Positions 1-12,645 of a stretch of 64,000 bases of DNA are shown one piece after another; position 1 is the first letter of the stretch; every line of letters begins with the position of its first letter. The notes below the pieces were generated by a model. The model was given only the letters and a program-made list of their open reading frames with translations. It did not search any database and was not told the DNA's origin. The DNA lies in contig CP136061.1 in NCBI GenBank assembly GCA_032622095.1, positions 215,540,373 through 215,604,372 of the forward strand, written 5' to 3'. Position numbers and translations under genes: made by a program. The DNA comes from Siphonodentalium dalli (Eukaryota; Mollusca; Scaphopoda; Gadilida; Siphonodentaliidae).

Positions 1-199
1 GGGAGACATAGACTCAGATTGAAGTTCCCAAATGGTAAATATTGTGATCTATACCCACTGGGAACCTCGATTATGAAGTGTGTCATCCACCAATTTGGGG
101 ATATAGAGAAACTAAACTAAAAAAGAAATAGAATCTATGTGAAGAAGTTTATATAGAAATTTGATAATAAAGAAACTTTCCAGAGAAGATGAGGCCTAA

Positions 200-325
200 G
201 CAGAATGAGGTCACCAGAGGGTGAATTTAGTGATGTTAGCCTGCTATGTGGGATAGCGTCACTAAATTCACCCTCTGGGGACCACATTCTGCAAATGACA
301 GACACACTAAACTCAGGCTTGTGCA
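200..325. repeat. Hairpin repeat, related to 48.1-48.3 kb
   Basis: A ~93 bp palindrome has arms that begin gcagaatgaggt and close with the matching attctgc. It is followed by a tail (aaatgacagacacacta) that is also the outer arm of the double palindrome at 48059-48310. Here only one hairpin and one tail are present, so this is a partial or solo copy of that MITE-like family. I saw no coding content. Confidence 0.8.
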
Positions 326-536
326 AGATGTGCATGGGTTTAGCTTGTAGTAGTATAGGTCCATGTACCCTGTTTATAGTGTCATTCAGGTATTTAAAAT
401 AAAATGAGTCAATGCTAATCTATGGAGATGACTTACAATACTTGATTTTTTATGAATGAAGATTGCGTGAGAATATCTTGAATAAATTAAAGGGATATTG
501 GTTCCTGATTCCTGATTTCAGATATACAGTAATGCC

Positions 537-691
537 CTAAATAATCGACTCTGTAACCACAGCAGAATTATGGGTAACTTTTCACTGAGAGCTTTCCGAT
601 GAATGGCAACAAGCCATATTTCCGACTAAATCCTGAAAAATTACCCATATTTCTGCTGTGGTTAAGGATTCGATTATTTGGGGCATTACTG
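537..691. mobile_element. 155 bp palindromic MITE with TA target duplication
   Basis: The ends are inverted copies of CAGTAATGCCC, and the similarity continues inward for about 50 bp (the acagcagaa / ttctgctgt segments pair). Each end abuts a TA dinucleotide (535-536 and 692-693), as expected for a Tc1/mariner-type non-autonomous element. No transposase is present. Confidence 0.7.
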
Positions 692-816
692 TAGATGCAA
701 GGACATAGCATTTTTCAGGATTAGAAATGAAAATGTTTTTCCCATGGGATTCTGGAACCCTATTCCGCGCTCTGGCCTGTCCCTGGGACCCTAACTGTGG
801 GCTTGAGAACCAGCCT

Positions 817-986
817 ACACATGAGAACCATATATGAAAACCACATGAGAACCATTTATGAGAACCATATGAGAACCATCCCACACATGAGAACCATCTA
901 TCCCACACATGAGAACCATTATGAAAACCACATGAGAACCATTTATGAGAACCATATGAGAACCATTCCACACATGATAACCATAT
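817..986. repeat. Minisatellite of 'catgagaaccat' units
   Basis: Imperfect tandem units of about 12-18 bp built on catgagaaccat and tatgaaaaccac fill this stretch. A larger block (cacatgagaaccat to tgagaaccat) is repeated almost whole. Open frames on both strands here, such as the one starting at 797, are consequences of the repeat. Confidence 0.85.
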
Positions 987-1047
987 ATGGCAATAGCCAA
1001 TCACAACGAAGCTTCTCCCCACACAGACTATATAAAGGCGAGGTAAT

Positions 1048-3880
1048 CAGGGGGGGGGCCATAAAAAAGTTGCGAGACATGGGGGTCTTTTTTTTACATT
1101 TCCATTTTTTTTACACCCACCCACCCTTTCTTGCATTTGTTTTTCATAAAATTTTAGACACCCACCCCAAAACATCAAAGCTTTATGTTGGTCTCCTCTG
1201 TTAAAACGACCAACCGCTCTATAATGGTCCCTTCTTTGAAAGACCAAATTAAATGTTACTTCCTATTAACAAACATGTGCAAAATTGAACTCTAAGCAAT
1301 CAACAAAGGTAGAATATGATGTGATTATATTGGTAAATTTATAACCCAGCCTATTCATCTGTGTGAGTACAGCTGTGTGAGTAGATGAAAAATATGTTGA
1401 ATCCCCTGGAATGACAACAAAAAATAACTAGGGCCAGTGTTAGGGCCTATAGTAGAATAAAAAATTACACAAAATTAAATTTATCTTTTTTTCAGACATC
1501 AACAGCATCAACTAGTAGGCCTAGAGCCTATAGTAATACCAAAAAGGAAAATGTACATATGAACCAGTGTACGAATTAACTTTTATGTATGCCTGCATGA
1601 CCACCGACCCGACCTCGCATTACGACTTAGAACTTTGCCTAAAATAATGGCTTAACCCTTTGACTTTGAACGTTGATTTAGTCAATTTAGTTCCAAATCC
1701 ATATACATGGATGTATATTACTGAGATTCATTTGGACAATCAGAACTGAACTTCGGTCATGTACTGGATGGAATTCATGTGCAATAAGAAATTCACACAC
1801 ATTGTGTACACGACCTTTATGTGTGCCTTCAAACTAGCCCACCTTGCATGCACATCATCTTATAAATATACAATAATTAAGTAAATTAAGTTTTTTTCTT
1901 TGATAATTTTCAAATTAGCCTGAATTAGATATTAAGTGTCATTTACATTGTAGTATATGCAGGTAATTATAGGATATACATAGGGTCCTGCGAATTGGAG
2001 ATTTTGATCGAATCGAATATCGAATCGAATTCTGGAAATCGAATCGAATATCGAATCGAATCATATCTGTGTGTTGCATTCTCAATTGGGCATGTTTTGT
2101 CAACGATTAGACGATTTGTGAAACGTATCAACTACATGCACGAAGTTCCATCATAACGTATGTGGCGATGAACCGTCATTTGCAATACTATTAACTTCAA
2201 ATGATAATTGTCGAGAAAAAAAGGCAGATTTAAATAAAACGTCCATGCGGCCGTCACGACGATTAATATATAACCACTAAACGGATTATCAGAACTAAAA
2301 TCACGCGAAATTTGTACAGTTTGCATGTACATGCAAAATTGCAAATCGACATTCGGAATCACCCGTAGTTATAAACTTGGAAGATGCAACAACAGTCGCA
2401 GGGTAGCCTGATTATGTAGTGCTGGATGCTTCTTGGACAGATGGTTCCATAGTTGGGTCATTGTCCCAGATGCTTGCGATTTATACACCAGGTTGCATTC
2501 ATCTCACGTGTAAGTCCCTGCACTACCTGCAGCTTTATCATGTTTAAAATAAACATGAATAACGACGACATTTTGTCAAGTGTCAAAGAACGCTCCGAAA
2601 TTGAAAGTAAACTTCAAAAGAAAACATCGCCAAAATGCACATTTCGAACACGTGTTGTTTCAATTCTCAGCTATACTACATAATGCAGAATCTGAGACGG
2701 ATAGACAGCGGATAACGCTAGCGGTTGCTCAGTCTCATAGCTATTATTCACGCGTGTTTTCGGTTCATCGGTGATCTCCGAGCTTTTGGCTACCATGTTC
2801 AAAGCTAGAATTCAGGTGTATTTAGTAGTCCTATAGTGGCTAATTGCTGGCTATACTTATATTTAATATATATAATCATGATGTACAATAAGAATTATAA
2901 GGTGCATATATACATCATTTTCTGTAATTAAATGGCACAAAAACAGCTAAGTTCGACGTGTGTACTTGCCTGTAAACAGCCTACTTTTCCATCAGTGTAT
3001 ATTCGAAATTTCGAGTTGGCAATTTCGAATCGAATTTGACTTTCGAATCGAATCTCGAATCGAATATCGAATATTCGCAGGACCCTAGATATACATGTAA
3101 TAATTACTATGTGAACAAAACTGTAATGTGTCCTGGCCCCTCTTCACATCTATTTAAATAATATTTTTATGCTTTTCAGAAGACTATCCAAGGAAGGTTA
3201 TATTTGTTTTTCTTTCAATAAATGTTATTAAACTTTATTTCATGTCTACTTATTTACTTACTGATGGTTGTCAACAACACTGAAACTAATAATTTGACAA
3301 TTCAAATAATTATTTGACAAAAGTATATTTAAAAATCAATTTAGTATACAAACACTGATACAAATACTTATTCATACATTACACTCATGCATCAACTACA
3401 TGTAACTGTATGAGTAAAGAGACTGTCATGAATTATAATAATTATTGTAATATTCTGTCATGAGTTGTCAGCTGATATTGTCAGACTGCATTAAGTTCAC
3501 CCTACCCTAGAGCTATCTGAAGTATTTTGTTATTGATCTACACCGTGAACTAGACAAATTTCAATATAAAAACTGCCAAGCAAACTGAAACAGACACAAT
3601 AAAAAAAATTTGCGCGCAAAAAAAATCAATGAACATTTTGGGACCCACCCCCACAATATTCACTATTTTTCCATTTTATATCAACTTATGGGGGTAATTA
3701 TAACAATATTGAATGTATTAGTGCTTCTCATATTGCAATAAGCCACAACATATAAACAAATATGTTTAAAACAGTTGAAAATATGTCAATGAAAAAAAAA
3801 TGCAAAAAAGGTGGTCAAAAACTGTTTCCGGCCCCACCTGATGTCTCGTAAAAAAAAATCGGCCCCCCCCCCCCCCCCTG
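1048..3880. mobile_element. 2.8 kb element with poly-G/poly-C inverted ends and 7 bp target duplication
   Basis: The left end starts CAGGGGGGGGCC and is followed by an A-rich block and gcgagacat. The right end is the inverse: atgtctcgt, an A run, then cggcc and a long C run ending CCTG. The 7 bp aggtaat sits directly outside both ends (1041-1047 and 3881-3887). Subterminal 'acccaccc' blocks are shared with the poly-G copy at 30357-30923. No transposase frame is visible. Much of the interior is a later hAT-type insertion at 1981-3087. The superfamily is not assigned. Confidence 0.75.
1981..3087. mobile_element. Nested hAT-type non-autonomous element, 1107 bp
   Basis: The inverted ends are TAGGGTCCTGCGAAT and ATTCGCAGGACCCTA, flanked by a perfect 8 bp duplication gatataca (1973-1980 and 3088-3095). 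That is the hAT signature. Just inside each end lie iterated 'gaatcgaat' blocks, likely subterminal binding repeats. The interior has no frame resembling a transposase, so it would need one from elsewhere. It sits inside the poly-G element and therefore inserted later. Confidence 0.85.
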
Positions 3881-4021
3881 AGGTAATCAGTACTTTTTCA
3901 CAAACCACATTTGGTCCTGTTGTTGGCTTCTTTGACACAGACTTCATACTGTAGCCATATCAGCCGGCATGAGGAATTATTAGATACACTGTGTACTAAT
4001 TATACAATAACATGATTTTTT

Positions 4022-4147
4022 AGGGTGTTGCTGTCCATTATCGCACCTCCAATAGTGATTAGCAGCCCAGCAGTCCCATAGAGGACCGCTAATGGCTGTA
4101 GGGCTGCTAATCACTAATGGAGGTCCGATAATGGACCGCAACACCCT
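4022..4147. repeat. 126 bp imperfect palindrome
   Basis: The arms begin AGGGTGTTG and end CAACACCCT. The inner segments gtgattagcagccc and gggctgctaatcac pair almost perfectly. It is probably a small foldback MITE. No clear target duplication was found. Confidence 0.7.
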
Positions 4148-4535
4148 GGAAAATCATAATGGAGCGAAATGCCTGAGAAAAACATTATTATTGTTATTAT
4201 CAAGTCTGATCAAGTACCGAATTATTGTTTGTCGATGTCTGTATTCGCCAGCAAAGGTATATTATAAGTTGAATAGGACTATTGGACTATTTTACCAGTC
4301 ATGTGACGTGTAGGGCAGGGTTTCTGCCAGGGAAAAATAAGTGAGGCCGCATTGGGCAAATATATAATGTGACGGAGAAATTTGTTGTATTTATCACTGA
4401 AAAGTAGTCACTTCCTTGCACCTGAAATACTCATAAAGCAACCCATTAATTCTATTGATGGTACCCAGAGCATTGATCATGAAATTACACGTGAGACCAC
4501 CGTCTGATTGAAGACTAAACAAGCAGTCGCAGACG

Positions 4536-5121
4536 ACGGTATCCCCCGCCAAATTGTGCAGTTGGGGAAGTACATTCTCAATAATGTTTGCATTCTCAGT
4601 ATATGCTAAACAAGAGGTGGGATTTTGTCAAAAAGCCTGGCTTGCGAACTCATTTTAGGTACTGACATTTGTGGAAATTAGCCATGTGACGTCGTCCATT
4701 TGCACCAAAAATAATAAACAAAGTCCAATAACTCTGCTGAAAATATCCGGCTGGACCTGGTTTGCGAACTCGTTCTAGATACTGGTCATGTGAACTCATA
4801 TACCAAAAATCTTAGATATCCGTTGACATTTGTGGAAATGAGCCCTGTGACGTCGTCTATTTGCTATTTGGTAAATTCGACAAAAATAATAAACAAAGTC
4901 CAATAACTCCGGTAAAAATATCCGGCCGGACCTGGCTTGCGAACTCATTCTAGGTAATGGTCAGGTGAACTCATATACCACAAATCTTTGAAATCCATTG
5001 ACAGTTGTTCAAGTTATGACTCTTACAAATTCGGGATGGACAGACGGCTCGACAGCAGACGGACGGATGGAACCCATTCCTATATCCCCCGCAAATTTTC
5101 AATTTGGGGGGAGGGGATAAT
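4536..5121. repeat. Dispersed repeat with internal direct repeats
   Basis: It is bounded by similar 'tatcccccgc' segments near 4540 and 5082. Inside, a block starting 'cctgg.ttgcgaactc' occurs at about 4636, 4756 and 4931, and each copy is followed by recurring pieces such as 'aataataaacaaagtccaataactc'-like text. The right part has a 'ggacagacgg' cluster. I recognise the style from bivalve dispersed repeats but cannot name the family. No coding potential was seen. Confidence 0.5.
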
Positions 5122-7019
5122 AAATGAACAAGCTACAAGTTACAGTGCTTACTAATTTATAAGATTCCAACTCCGACAGGTATATTCAAACACTAAAAAG
5201 CATCTATGCATTGACCAATAATGCCTAGCAAGGGGAATTGAATTAAGTATTTCCAAAAATGTCAACAGGTAGCTTCCACGAAAATGAAACCGAAAGGATA
5301 TATTCTGTCAATCATAAAACTATTTGTGTGCTGTGACGTCATATTGCAGAAGATATTTATAGCGGCGTAGTATAAATGGTATCAAAATCGTTCAAATTCG
5401 GAACACGTACTAGAAGCTTGTTCAATAGTCTGCATTAGTCCAACAACTATAGTTAGGACAAACTGCTATGAACCGAGTTTAAGCCCCTGTGTTTTGAATA
5501 TAATTGAGTTTTGCCGGTAAATGTGAACGCGTGTGTTGTTGTGTATGCGTTTGTGCTTGGGGGGGGGCCACGCAGGATAATGAAACTATTATTGACCGTA
5601 CTTTGACATTATCTCCATATTGGGGGATATGTTTTGCATGGGATCTCCGTGCATGAGTAGTTTCATCCACAGAAATCCCGTGCACAAAATATCCATACTC
5701 AGCAGTCCGGCATTCTTTGATGTCACCGCGACGTTTTCATATGTGTACATGAGTAAGTTTGACGATTTGTCAGCTGTTCAAGCATTGTATTATTTCATAT
5801 AACATGAATGTACATGTTTCTCACAGTAGCTGTAGTTTTAATTACTGTGTTATTTAGGTATATAATAGATATTTATTAAATAAAAACAAATAGAAACTCA
5901 TAAAATTCTCTAATCTTCATTGCAAATCAAACGAATTAAAGAAGAAAATCAATTACTGAATTAAAAAAAAAATTTTAACTGGAGCATATCTGGGCATTCC
6001 TCCCACAAAAATCTCATGGATGGCCATTTTCAAAACTTAACAGGTCTGGCCGGCAGCTCAGCATTATCACGTGACATTATATTACTGACATGTGAACTCT
6101 ACTTGTTACAGTTAGTTGAGCACTCACACGAACCGACAGTCTTGAGGAAACTCTGCCAAAACAAATTCTGAATATTTCGGTCCAAATCTTGTAAATGTTA
6201 CTAACAAATCACTCCCTTTTCTCGTTTCGATATATTCAGAAATTTAAAAAAAAATGGCAGAGATTCCTCGCTCCTTTTATTTTATGTGTACAATTTTGCA
6301 CTGACACCGGTCATTCTTTGTCTGTCCGATGAAGGTATAAAATCGTCTCGCAAATAAAACCTGTTGTCGTGGGGATATATAAGACCAAAAAAATTAAAAT
6401 GTCTGGTTTGGGTTACAAGCCAAAACAATAAAAGGTCGGCCGACCACAGTGTCCCCCGACAACGTGGCAAGTCGATGCCGCTTTGTTAAAGAATTTTTTT
6501 TAAATGTTGAAATGTTCTAAGTTGAAAGGGTTAATAATTCTGTAAACAAATAATTTTCCCATCATCTATTTTCATGTTGCACATCTCCAATATGTAGGTA
6601 ACAATACTCTGAAGTTTCAAATATCTACGATCAAAACTGTAGGAGGAGTAGATTACACCATGAAGGTACCCTCATACAGAAAATTATAAAAAATGTTTTT
6701 CAAAGTCGAAAGGCCCATAACTCTGGGAAAAATCATGGGACGTGCTGATTATAATAGTCCTCCGAACCCGTTGGGTCGGCAGACAATGAGACAGGCAGAC
6801 ACACCGTACATATAGCACAAGCATTATAGTAACAATATATTGATAAATATTATATTCTAGCACTCACTTTTGCACGCTCCCAAGTGAATTTCACTTGGGC
6901 TACTTTCTCACTGGCGACATTAATAAAATCATACGTGAATCATATAGTTGTGGTGTAGTTTTTGTAAATTGATAAATAGATTGTTATACCGTTGGCCATT
7001 GGGCGACACACTGTTAGCA
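5122..7019. other. No gene seen
   Basis: AT-rich sequence with short spurious frames only. There is a G9 run near 5562. A weak relative of the 4536-5121 repeat lies near 6710-6800 ('aaaggcccataactctggg' followed by 'ggcagacaatgagacaggc'). Nothing looks like an exon, an RNA gene or a bounded element. Confidence 0.4.
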
Positions 7020-8413
7020 CACTTAATTAAGAATGTCATTTATACTGTAAAATAAAGTGTTAGGTTTGGCGCAGATAAATTTGTGTCGGCCTTTTGATGA
7101 TCGAGTTAAGAAATGATTATTGTAAATTTGAGAGATAGCTCGGGTTCCGGGCTCTTTGTATATAACTGTGTAATTCGGGGTATGTACATGTAGAAAGTTA
7201 GTTTTGTTTGTGGATATCAGAAAGTCAATCAGTGTTGTCATTAATTACATTTTCTAAGGGTAGCCATCGCTTTTGAAACTCTTGATATCGCATGTTGCAT
7301 CTGGATGTGTACTTATCGCATTCATATTTGAATTTCAATTCAGCGACAAATGCCTTTATTGAGAGTTGGATAGGGTCAAATTTAGTCCTATAAATATATT
7401 GCTTTAGCACAAGTGGAAAGTAGTTTATGATGGAATTCACTTGACAATGATTAGCGCCAAAAAGCATATTTGGTTTGGTAAAATGTGTAGACACTTGATT
7501 TATTTTCAACCAAGACTGAAGTTCGGTTATGAACAGATTTGTGTGTGGGCAGTCCCAGAAAATGTGAGTATTTTCGCTTCGCTTACATAGATCATCAGCT
7601 CTTATGCCTGCTATCTTCAGAAATTTGTTCGTCGAGAGGATTCTCGTATTAATTCTATATTGGAGCCATTGAAGTTTGGTGTCAGGTGTGGTAGTAAATG
7701 GATTGCGAAATATATTGTCCCATGATTGTGAGTCGTCTTTTATTTCCGAATTCCATTTTTTACATGAGTTTGGCACCCGGTTCCCTATTGACAGGGTTCT
7801 ATGAAAGAGTTGACCGCTTTTATGATCCCTTAATAACGGGCTCAAATTTTTGGGTAAGAACAGATAGGGTAATCGTAGGAGGGGCTGATTTCGAGAGTTT
7901 GAAAGGCTATATATTTGGCGTTTTAGGCTAGCCATAGTAATGAAGTTAGTAGAAATATTGAATGTATCCTTGAGGGAGTCGGGGGTGCGAAATTCCCCAA
8001 TTGGCTTGGAACATATCGTTTACAAAATAAATGCCTGCATTTCTCCACGAATTAAAGTTAATTGGGTTTCCTTCCATTCTAATGTTAGAATTATTCCATA
8101 TGGTCGCTGACATGATATTACCATTTTTATCATCTATGCTTATGAATTTGCACCAAGAGCTGAGAACATCCCTCCAAAATGGGTTAGAAATTTTTGAAGT
8201 TTGTTTTGACAGGAACTTAGCATCATGTTAGGAACAGGGGGTCATAGATAATGGGATTGTCTTTTAGGAGAGGGGCCCATTTTGATTGTTTACATATTAG
8301 ACGTCTCAGCCATGTGATTTTCATTGCGTCGTTAAAATGTTCCAAGTTGACCATTTTCAGTCCTCCTAGGGAGTAATCGAGACATAACTGCTACCTTTGT
8401 ACTCTGTCTCGTT
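7020..8413 (-). pseudogene. 5'-truncated, broken LINE ORF2 tail (L1/Tx1-like)
   Basis: On the minus strand three frames join into one LINE ORF2 C-terminal region. The most upstream part (8223-8413) reads DYSLGGLKMVNLEHF and then MKITWLRRL, the typical segment after the reverse transcriptase palm. A frame change near 8225 leads to NPFWRDVLSSWCKF and FNSWRNAGIYFVNDMF. A second shift in a homopolymer near 7990-8000 leads into the 236-residue frame ending at 7225. That frame carries the RINTRIL motif and a C..C/H-type cysteine-histidine segment (DDLCKRSENTHIFWDCPH). An additional in-frame stop lies near 8385. The endonuclease and most of the RT are absent, as expected from 5' truncation. The 3' tail probably runs to about 7020. 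It is a dead copy. Confidence 0.8.
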
Positions 8414-9302
8414 TCGAGTTCTAGATAAAATGAAATAAAATTGTGTTTATGATTGGAAATCTTTATCCCTTTATAATTATTTAAGATGGGTATTTGTAGA
8501 TTTTTAACTATAAAATAAAAGTTTTTCAAAGTTTTATTAAGTTGCTATTTCTTTTATTCTACTCACAATTTAATATAATTTAATTAATATGATTTATATA
8601 TTTTTGAATGTGTATATATATCATTTACTGTTTATATAATTATTCTAATTATCTTTGTGATATTGCTGTTTTCACTGTGTAAACACATGTCAGTGATTAA
8701 TCATCACTGGACTGGTGTTTGTTTTTGTAGGACAAAGGAACTTTCTGGGAGTTTCTCCTTTGAAGCTCATTTGAAGATTTGTTTATGTGATGTTTGTTTT
8801 CTTAACCAGACTGAATAATAGATTTTTACGTGAAATAAAGCCAGTCACGAGATGATGAGAACAACAGACGGCCAGAGGATGGTACTTGCAGCTGTAAGTG
8901 CAAGGAAAAAACCGGGACAACGCAAAAGAAAAACACGGCAAAGACTACCACAATCCCTGCTAGCAAAGTTTTCAGGACCGGACAGTTAAACAACAAAATG
9001 ACAATCATTGTCCCCTGAAAAATAAAGCTAAACAAATACAATTTTAATACATATATCCAAATATTTTTTATTCAATAAAATCTTCCCAAACGAATGCCTC
9101 AATATCTTGTTTTTTTCCCTTCCCCACCTGCCCATGTATATATAATTTATTCTAATAAACTTTTCTTTCAGCTCACTGCTATATATATATATGTATATTT
9201 ATAAAACTGTGCTCTATTTTTCTTTTGTTGCTGTTCTACTATTCTCGTGTTAGTTGTTTGAATTATACCAATGAAAAAATCAAAGAAATCCAACTCTTAA
9301 TT
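8414..9302. other. No gene seen
   Basis: AT-rich spacer with a small 'tcagtgattaatcatcactgg' type palindrome near 8690 and a short TA run near 9180. Open frames are short and have no recognisable content. Confidence 0.4.
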
Positions 9303-10527
9303 CAGGGATTTTTCTGCCTATTTTGGGAATGGGTCCGGGTCCGTTCGAATTGGGAAAAAGGTGTCTTTACAGACCAAAATTGGGAATTTTCCATGTTTTA
9401 GAAAAATTTAATTAATCACTGTTACGCACAAGTAAATAGTACTAATACCATAATTATCGGTGTATAACGCAACTTAAACACAGGTAACTCAAAGATGGAG
9501 TAAAATCCCAGCCCATTGAGGTCCATTTCTCAGCCTCAGGTAAGTTGAAAATTCACAGATAGCAACGCAAGAATTCAAGCCATCACCAAACTTCGACGGA
9601 AAAACGGTAATGAAACACCCAAGGATGGATAGGTATCTAGTTGTAATTCAATAAATAAAATAAAATAATTAATACCAAATCAATGTGTCCGTGTTATAAT
9701 TCCCATATTGAGCTACCAATACAGTACTACCACAATGAAGAGACAACACGCTGAACACGGGTGATTACCGCTCATCGAAGACATTTAAAAAAAGCATGCA
9801 TGAGTTCTTTTCACTCCACTGCGCTCTCACATGACAACAATGTAAACAACATGATTAGCAATCACTGAGTGGCAGCCAGCCCACTGTCCAGGGTCCCTCG
9901 CTGCCACCCAGCGATTGCTAATCACGATGTTCAGGGAAAGTGTGAATAACGTCAGCGGCATCTTTCATGTTCATCCAGGCAGCGGTGTCATTGTGAAATG
10001 CTGTTTTTTCATCACCTACGCAATTAGTTTACTGAATACAGTTGAGTTCGGGGTGAATTAAATTGACAAGTTGTTTTAAACTTTATGCAAGTCCTTGCTG
10101 TGTACACATATTAAATACTACTTAATGGGGACACTAAGACTTTCCAAGGATGTGTTGGTCGAAACATTTATATTTATATTTGCTGTACACATGTTTTAAA
10201 TCAGCAATTTATTTAGAGTTATCATCCCTCTTTCATAAATGCGTAGAGGGGAGGTAATTCACATGGTAAGCTAATAGTTAGGTCGCCATTACACGATGCG
10301 GGCATGTTCCCGATTTACTACGGGTTTTCAGCCGTTTATCGATCGACTGAGTGTACACGAAACTCTAAAACAAATTGATAATTATTCAAAAAACCCGATG
10401 GTATTATATACATGCCTGCAATTGGGAATTTGGTGGTTGAAAATTGGGAATAAAGGTGCCTTTTTCCCATTGGGAATGGGGCCGTTTACCGGACCCTGGG
10501 CCTGAGGACACCTAAAAAAAATCCCTG
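9303..10527. mobile_element. hAT-like non-autonomous element, ~1.2 kb
   Basis: The ends are CAGGGATTTTT and the inverse AAAAAATCCCTG. Subterminal 'ttgggaat' words are repeated inside both ends. Only 'taatt' is clearly duplicated at the borders, so an 8 bp hAT duplication has decayed or the assignment is wrong. A foldback segment (gattagcaatc to gattgctaatc) lies at about 9852-9924. No transposase frame is present. Confidence 0.55.
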
Positions 10528-10546
10528 TAATTTATTCATTCAGTCC

Positions 10547-12182
10547 CACAATGGGAGGCACCGCGCTGAGAACTCCCGATAGACGTCGCCGCTACGCGAT
10601 GTGTTATAGAATATCTGGGTCAGCTTTGTTTACGTTTGGTTACTACTGTTAGCGCATACAAATCAGTACAATTACAGGTGACTATTATCGATCGCTTAGA
10701 CAATTGTGAGAACAATGCCAACAAATTGTTGTGTACGGCTTTGTCGAAAAGTCATAGTCGGACATCGATTCTCGAAAGATCAGAAATTGAAGAGAAAAAT
10801 GGATTTTTGCGGTGAAAAGGAATTTGCCGAATTCCAACAAACAGTGGACACCCGAAAGTCAGATTGGAAAACCTGTTGTTTGTCGTAATCATTTCCTACC
10901 ATCTGACTACCAAACTGACATTGTTGGTCGAGTCAAATAACACAACAATCAATATTTTGCTATTTGAATAGTATTTATAATGATTGCGAATAATGTCACG
11001 AGCGTGAACGTGAAACGATCTGACCTGCATTCTAGGTACGAAAAAAGTTTAGTCTGACAGAACTGTATTAATATTGTTACCACATATGCTTATTAATCTG
11101 TCCATGTTCTTATATAAAATTGGATAAATACCAACATCCCATCCGATCTATGGACGGGGCATTCTATGTAGCACTCTACACTGCCTATTAGTGTTTCGAC
11201 CTATTTTGTCAACCAATTTAGAAATTGGTGACCCGCAAGGTCTCGTCAGGAGAGAGCGGAAGTCAGATTCCTCAAAGTAACTGAGGGATCGTCACATACA
11301 TGTATGTGCGTATGTATTCGTGGTAGATACAGTCTGTCTGATGACAGCTGAGTTGAGGGATGGCCTTTAAGAAGGCTTCGCATTTTGTTCAGAGTATACC
11401 ATGCTTTAGGTAAATTAATTATAGCTGTAAATTTACCTTGATGTTTCGATTTTGGTTGATGAAATGTCTGCAGGTTCTCTGTGCAGATTTTGTCAACAAC
11501 CCCAATAAATATTAATATAGTATACTGGAAGTACATGTAGTCATGTGTATCGTAAAATATGAATATTGTTGTTATAAAACATGATATTGTAATAATATAT
11601 GTAACTAAATCACAATTATCCACAACCTGGTAACTTTATCACAATTTCGTGAACCTGAGTAACTTTGTCACAAAAAACCCGATGAGAATGACCAATTCGG
11701 ACCAAATAAATAGGGCAGAATAGTACTAGTAATACAGTTGTGAAATTTTCATGAAATAATCTAACAAATGAAACATTATTTCTGTTAAATAGTATATTGT
11801 ATGGCATATAACAACCATTGAATGGAAATATACGCTAGAATTATTCCTCGGGAACTTGTAAAGTATAACACGTTTGCGATGTCAGAAATAGACCACGATG
11901 GATAGTACACGAAAATCTACATCTCTATTAAGTCATGTTTTCGACCAGTCAGGATAGTTCCACGCTTCTCAAGTCCTATCTTTAGTTTCTTTATGGTATA
12001 ATTATTATAATCACGCGAAGACACATCTCAATAAATGTGTTATGGTAGTGTAAAGAACGATCCGATGGGTACAAAATACGCATGTCGACTAAGGTAAACA
12101 AACGCCGATAGCGAAATCGAAAGTAATGCTATAACCAATCGGATAACAGCGCCGCCTGGTGAGGCCTCGTGCGGTGCCTCCC
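10547..12182. mobile_element. Candidate P-like element with THAP remnant
   Basis: A 9 bp direct repeat attcagtcc flanks the segment (10538-10546 and 12183-12191). Inside each border is an inverted TGGGAGGCACCGC; the left copy has four extra bases, CACA, outside it. Further inward both ends share a weaker 'tttgtttac' word. A THAP DNA-binding domain, the N-terminal domain of P-element transposases, starts 168 bp in. The rest of the interior shows no catalytic domain. The termini, the 8-9 bp duplication and the THAP domain together suggest a decayed P-superfamily element; the assignment is inference. Confidence 0.5.
10715..10940 (+). pseudogene. Frameshifted THAP zinc-finger domain
   Basis: From the ATG at 10715 the frame reads MPTNCCVRLCRK and then HRFSKDQKLKRK. 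This matches the first half of a THAP domain with its first two zinc cysteines. At the A5 run (10795-10799) the reading must shift by one base to continue as KWIFAVKRNLPN, and then VVCRNHFLPSDYQTD, which supplies the conserved tryptophan, the third cysteine and the C..HF histidine. A stop follows at 10938. THAP domains bind DNA in P-element transposases and in host proteins. The location inside P-like termini favours a transposon origin. The frameshift and the missing C-terminal part indicate a pseudogene. Confidence 0.75.
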
Positions 12183-12333
12183 ATTCAGTCCAATTCCCTT
12201 CAATAATCTATCAGTATAATTGCCAAATTAAAGCCCTTTGATTAATGCCCTTTGTAATCAGCTCCTCCTCTGATTAAACATATCGTTGTGTAAACACGCA
12301 TGACAAATCCGCCGTAATCCACCCTAGGCGAGA

Positions 12334-12389
12334 GGGACTTGCTGCATTTCTCGGGAACTTGCTGAATTTCCAGGCACTTGCTGCAATTA
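12334..12389. repeat. Three short direct repeats 'acttgctg.a'
   Basis: Three adjacent copies of about 20 bp centred on acttgctgcatttc, acttgctgaatttc and acttgctgcaatt. It is a small tandem repeat with no other signal. Confidence 0.6.
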
Positions 12390-12480
12390 GTGTAACCGGT
12401 CGATGTTTCTAAATTTCAAGTTCCAAAAACTAAAAAGATATTATTAACCAGGTTACGCAGGTACATGTACTAGTAGGGTG

Positions 12481-12627
12481 CTGGACGTTTCGTACCTTGG
12501 TCGTTTCGTACCTTGGTCGTTTCGTACACTCTGGTCGATACGTACCATTATTTTGGTTGTTTCGTACCAATCTTTTTGGTCGTTTCGTACCTTCGAAAAA
12601 ACAATATTCTAGCGTAATTTTTTCAAG
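12481..12627 (+). repeat. Left TIR with iterated 'tttcgtacc' motifs
   Basis: About six direct copies of ggtcgtttcgtacc-like 14-22 bp units (cgtttcgtaccttgg, gatacgtaccatt, tgtttcgtaccaatc and so on), followed by a non-iterated inner part ending ttttttcaag. The iterated part looks like an array of transposase-binding sites. Confidence 0.85.
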
Positions 12628-12645
12628 TTTTTATTTTATTTATAG

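Noticed and set aside
797-1204. 135-codon plus and 146-codon minus frames
   Set aside because: Both arise from the 'catgagaaccat' minisatellite and end in unrelated spacer.
11246-11623. 125-codon minus-strand frame
   Set aside because: Only a middle part looks protein-like. No domain was recognised and it lies within the candidate P-like element.
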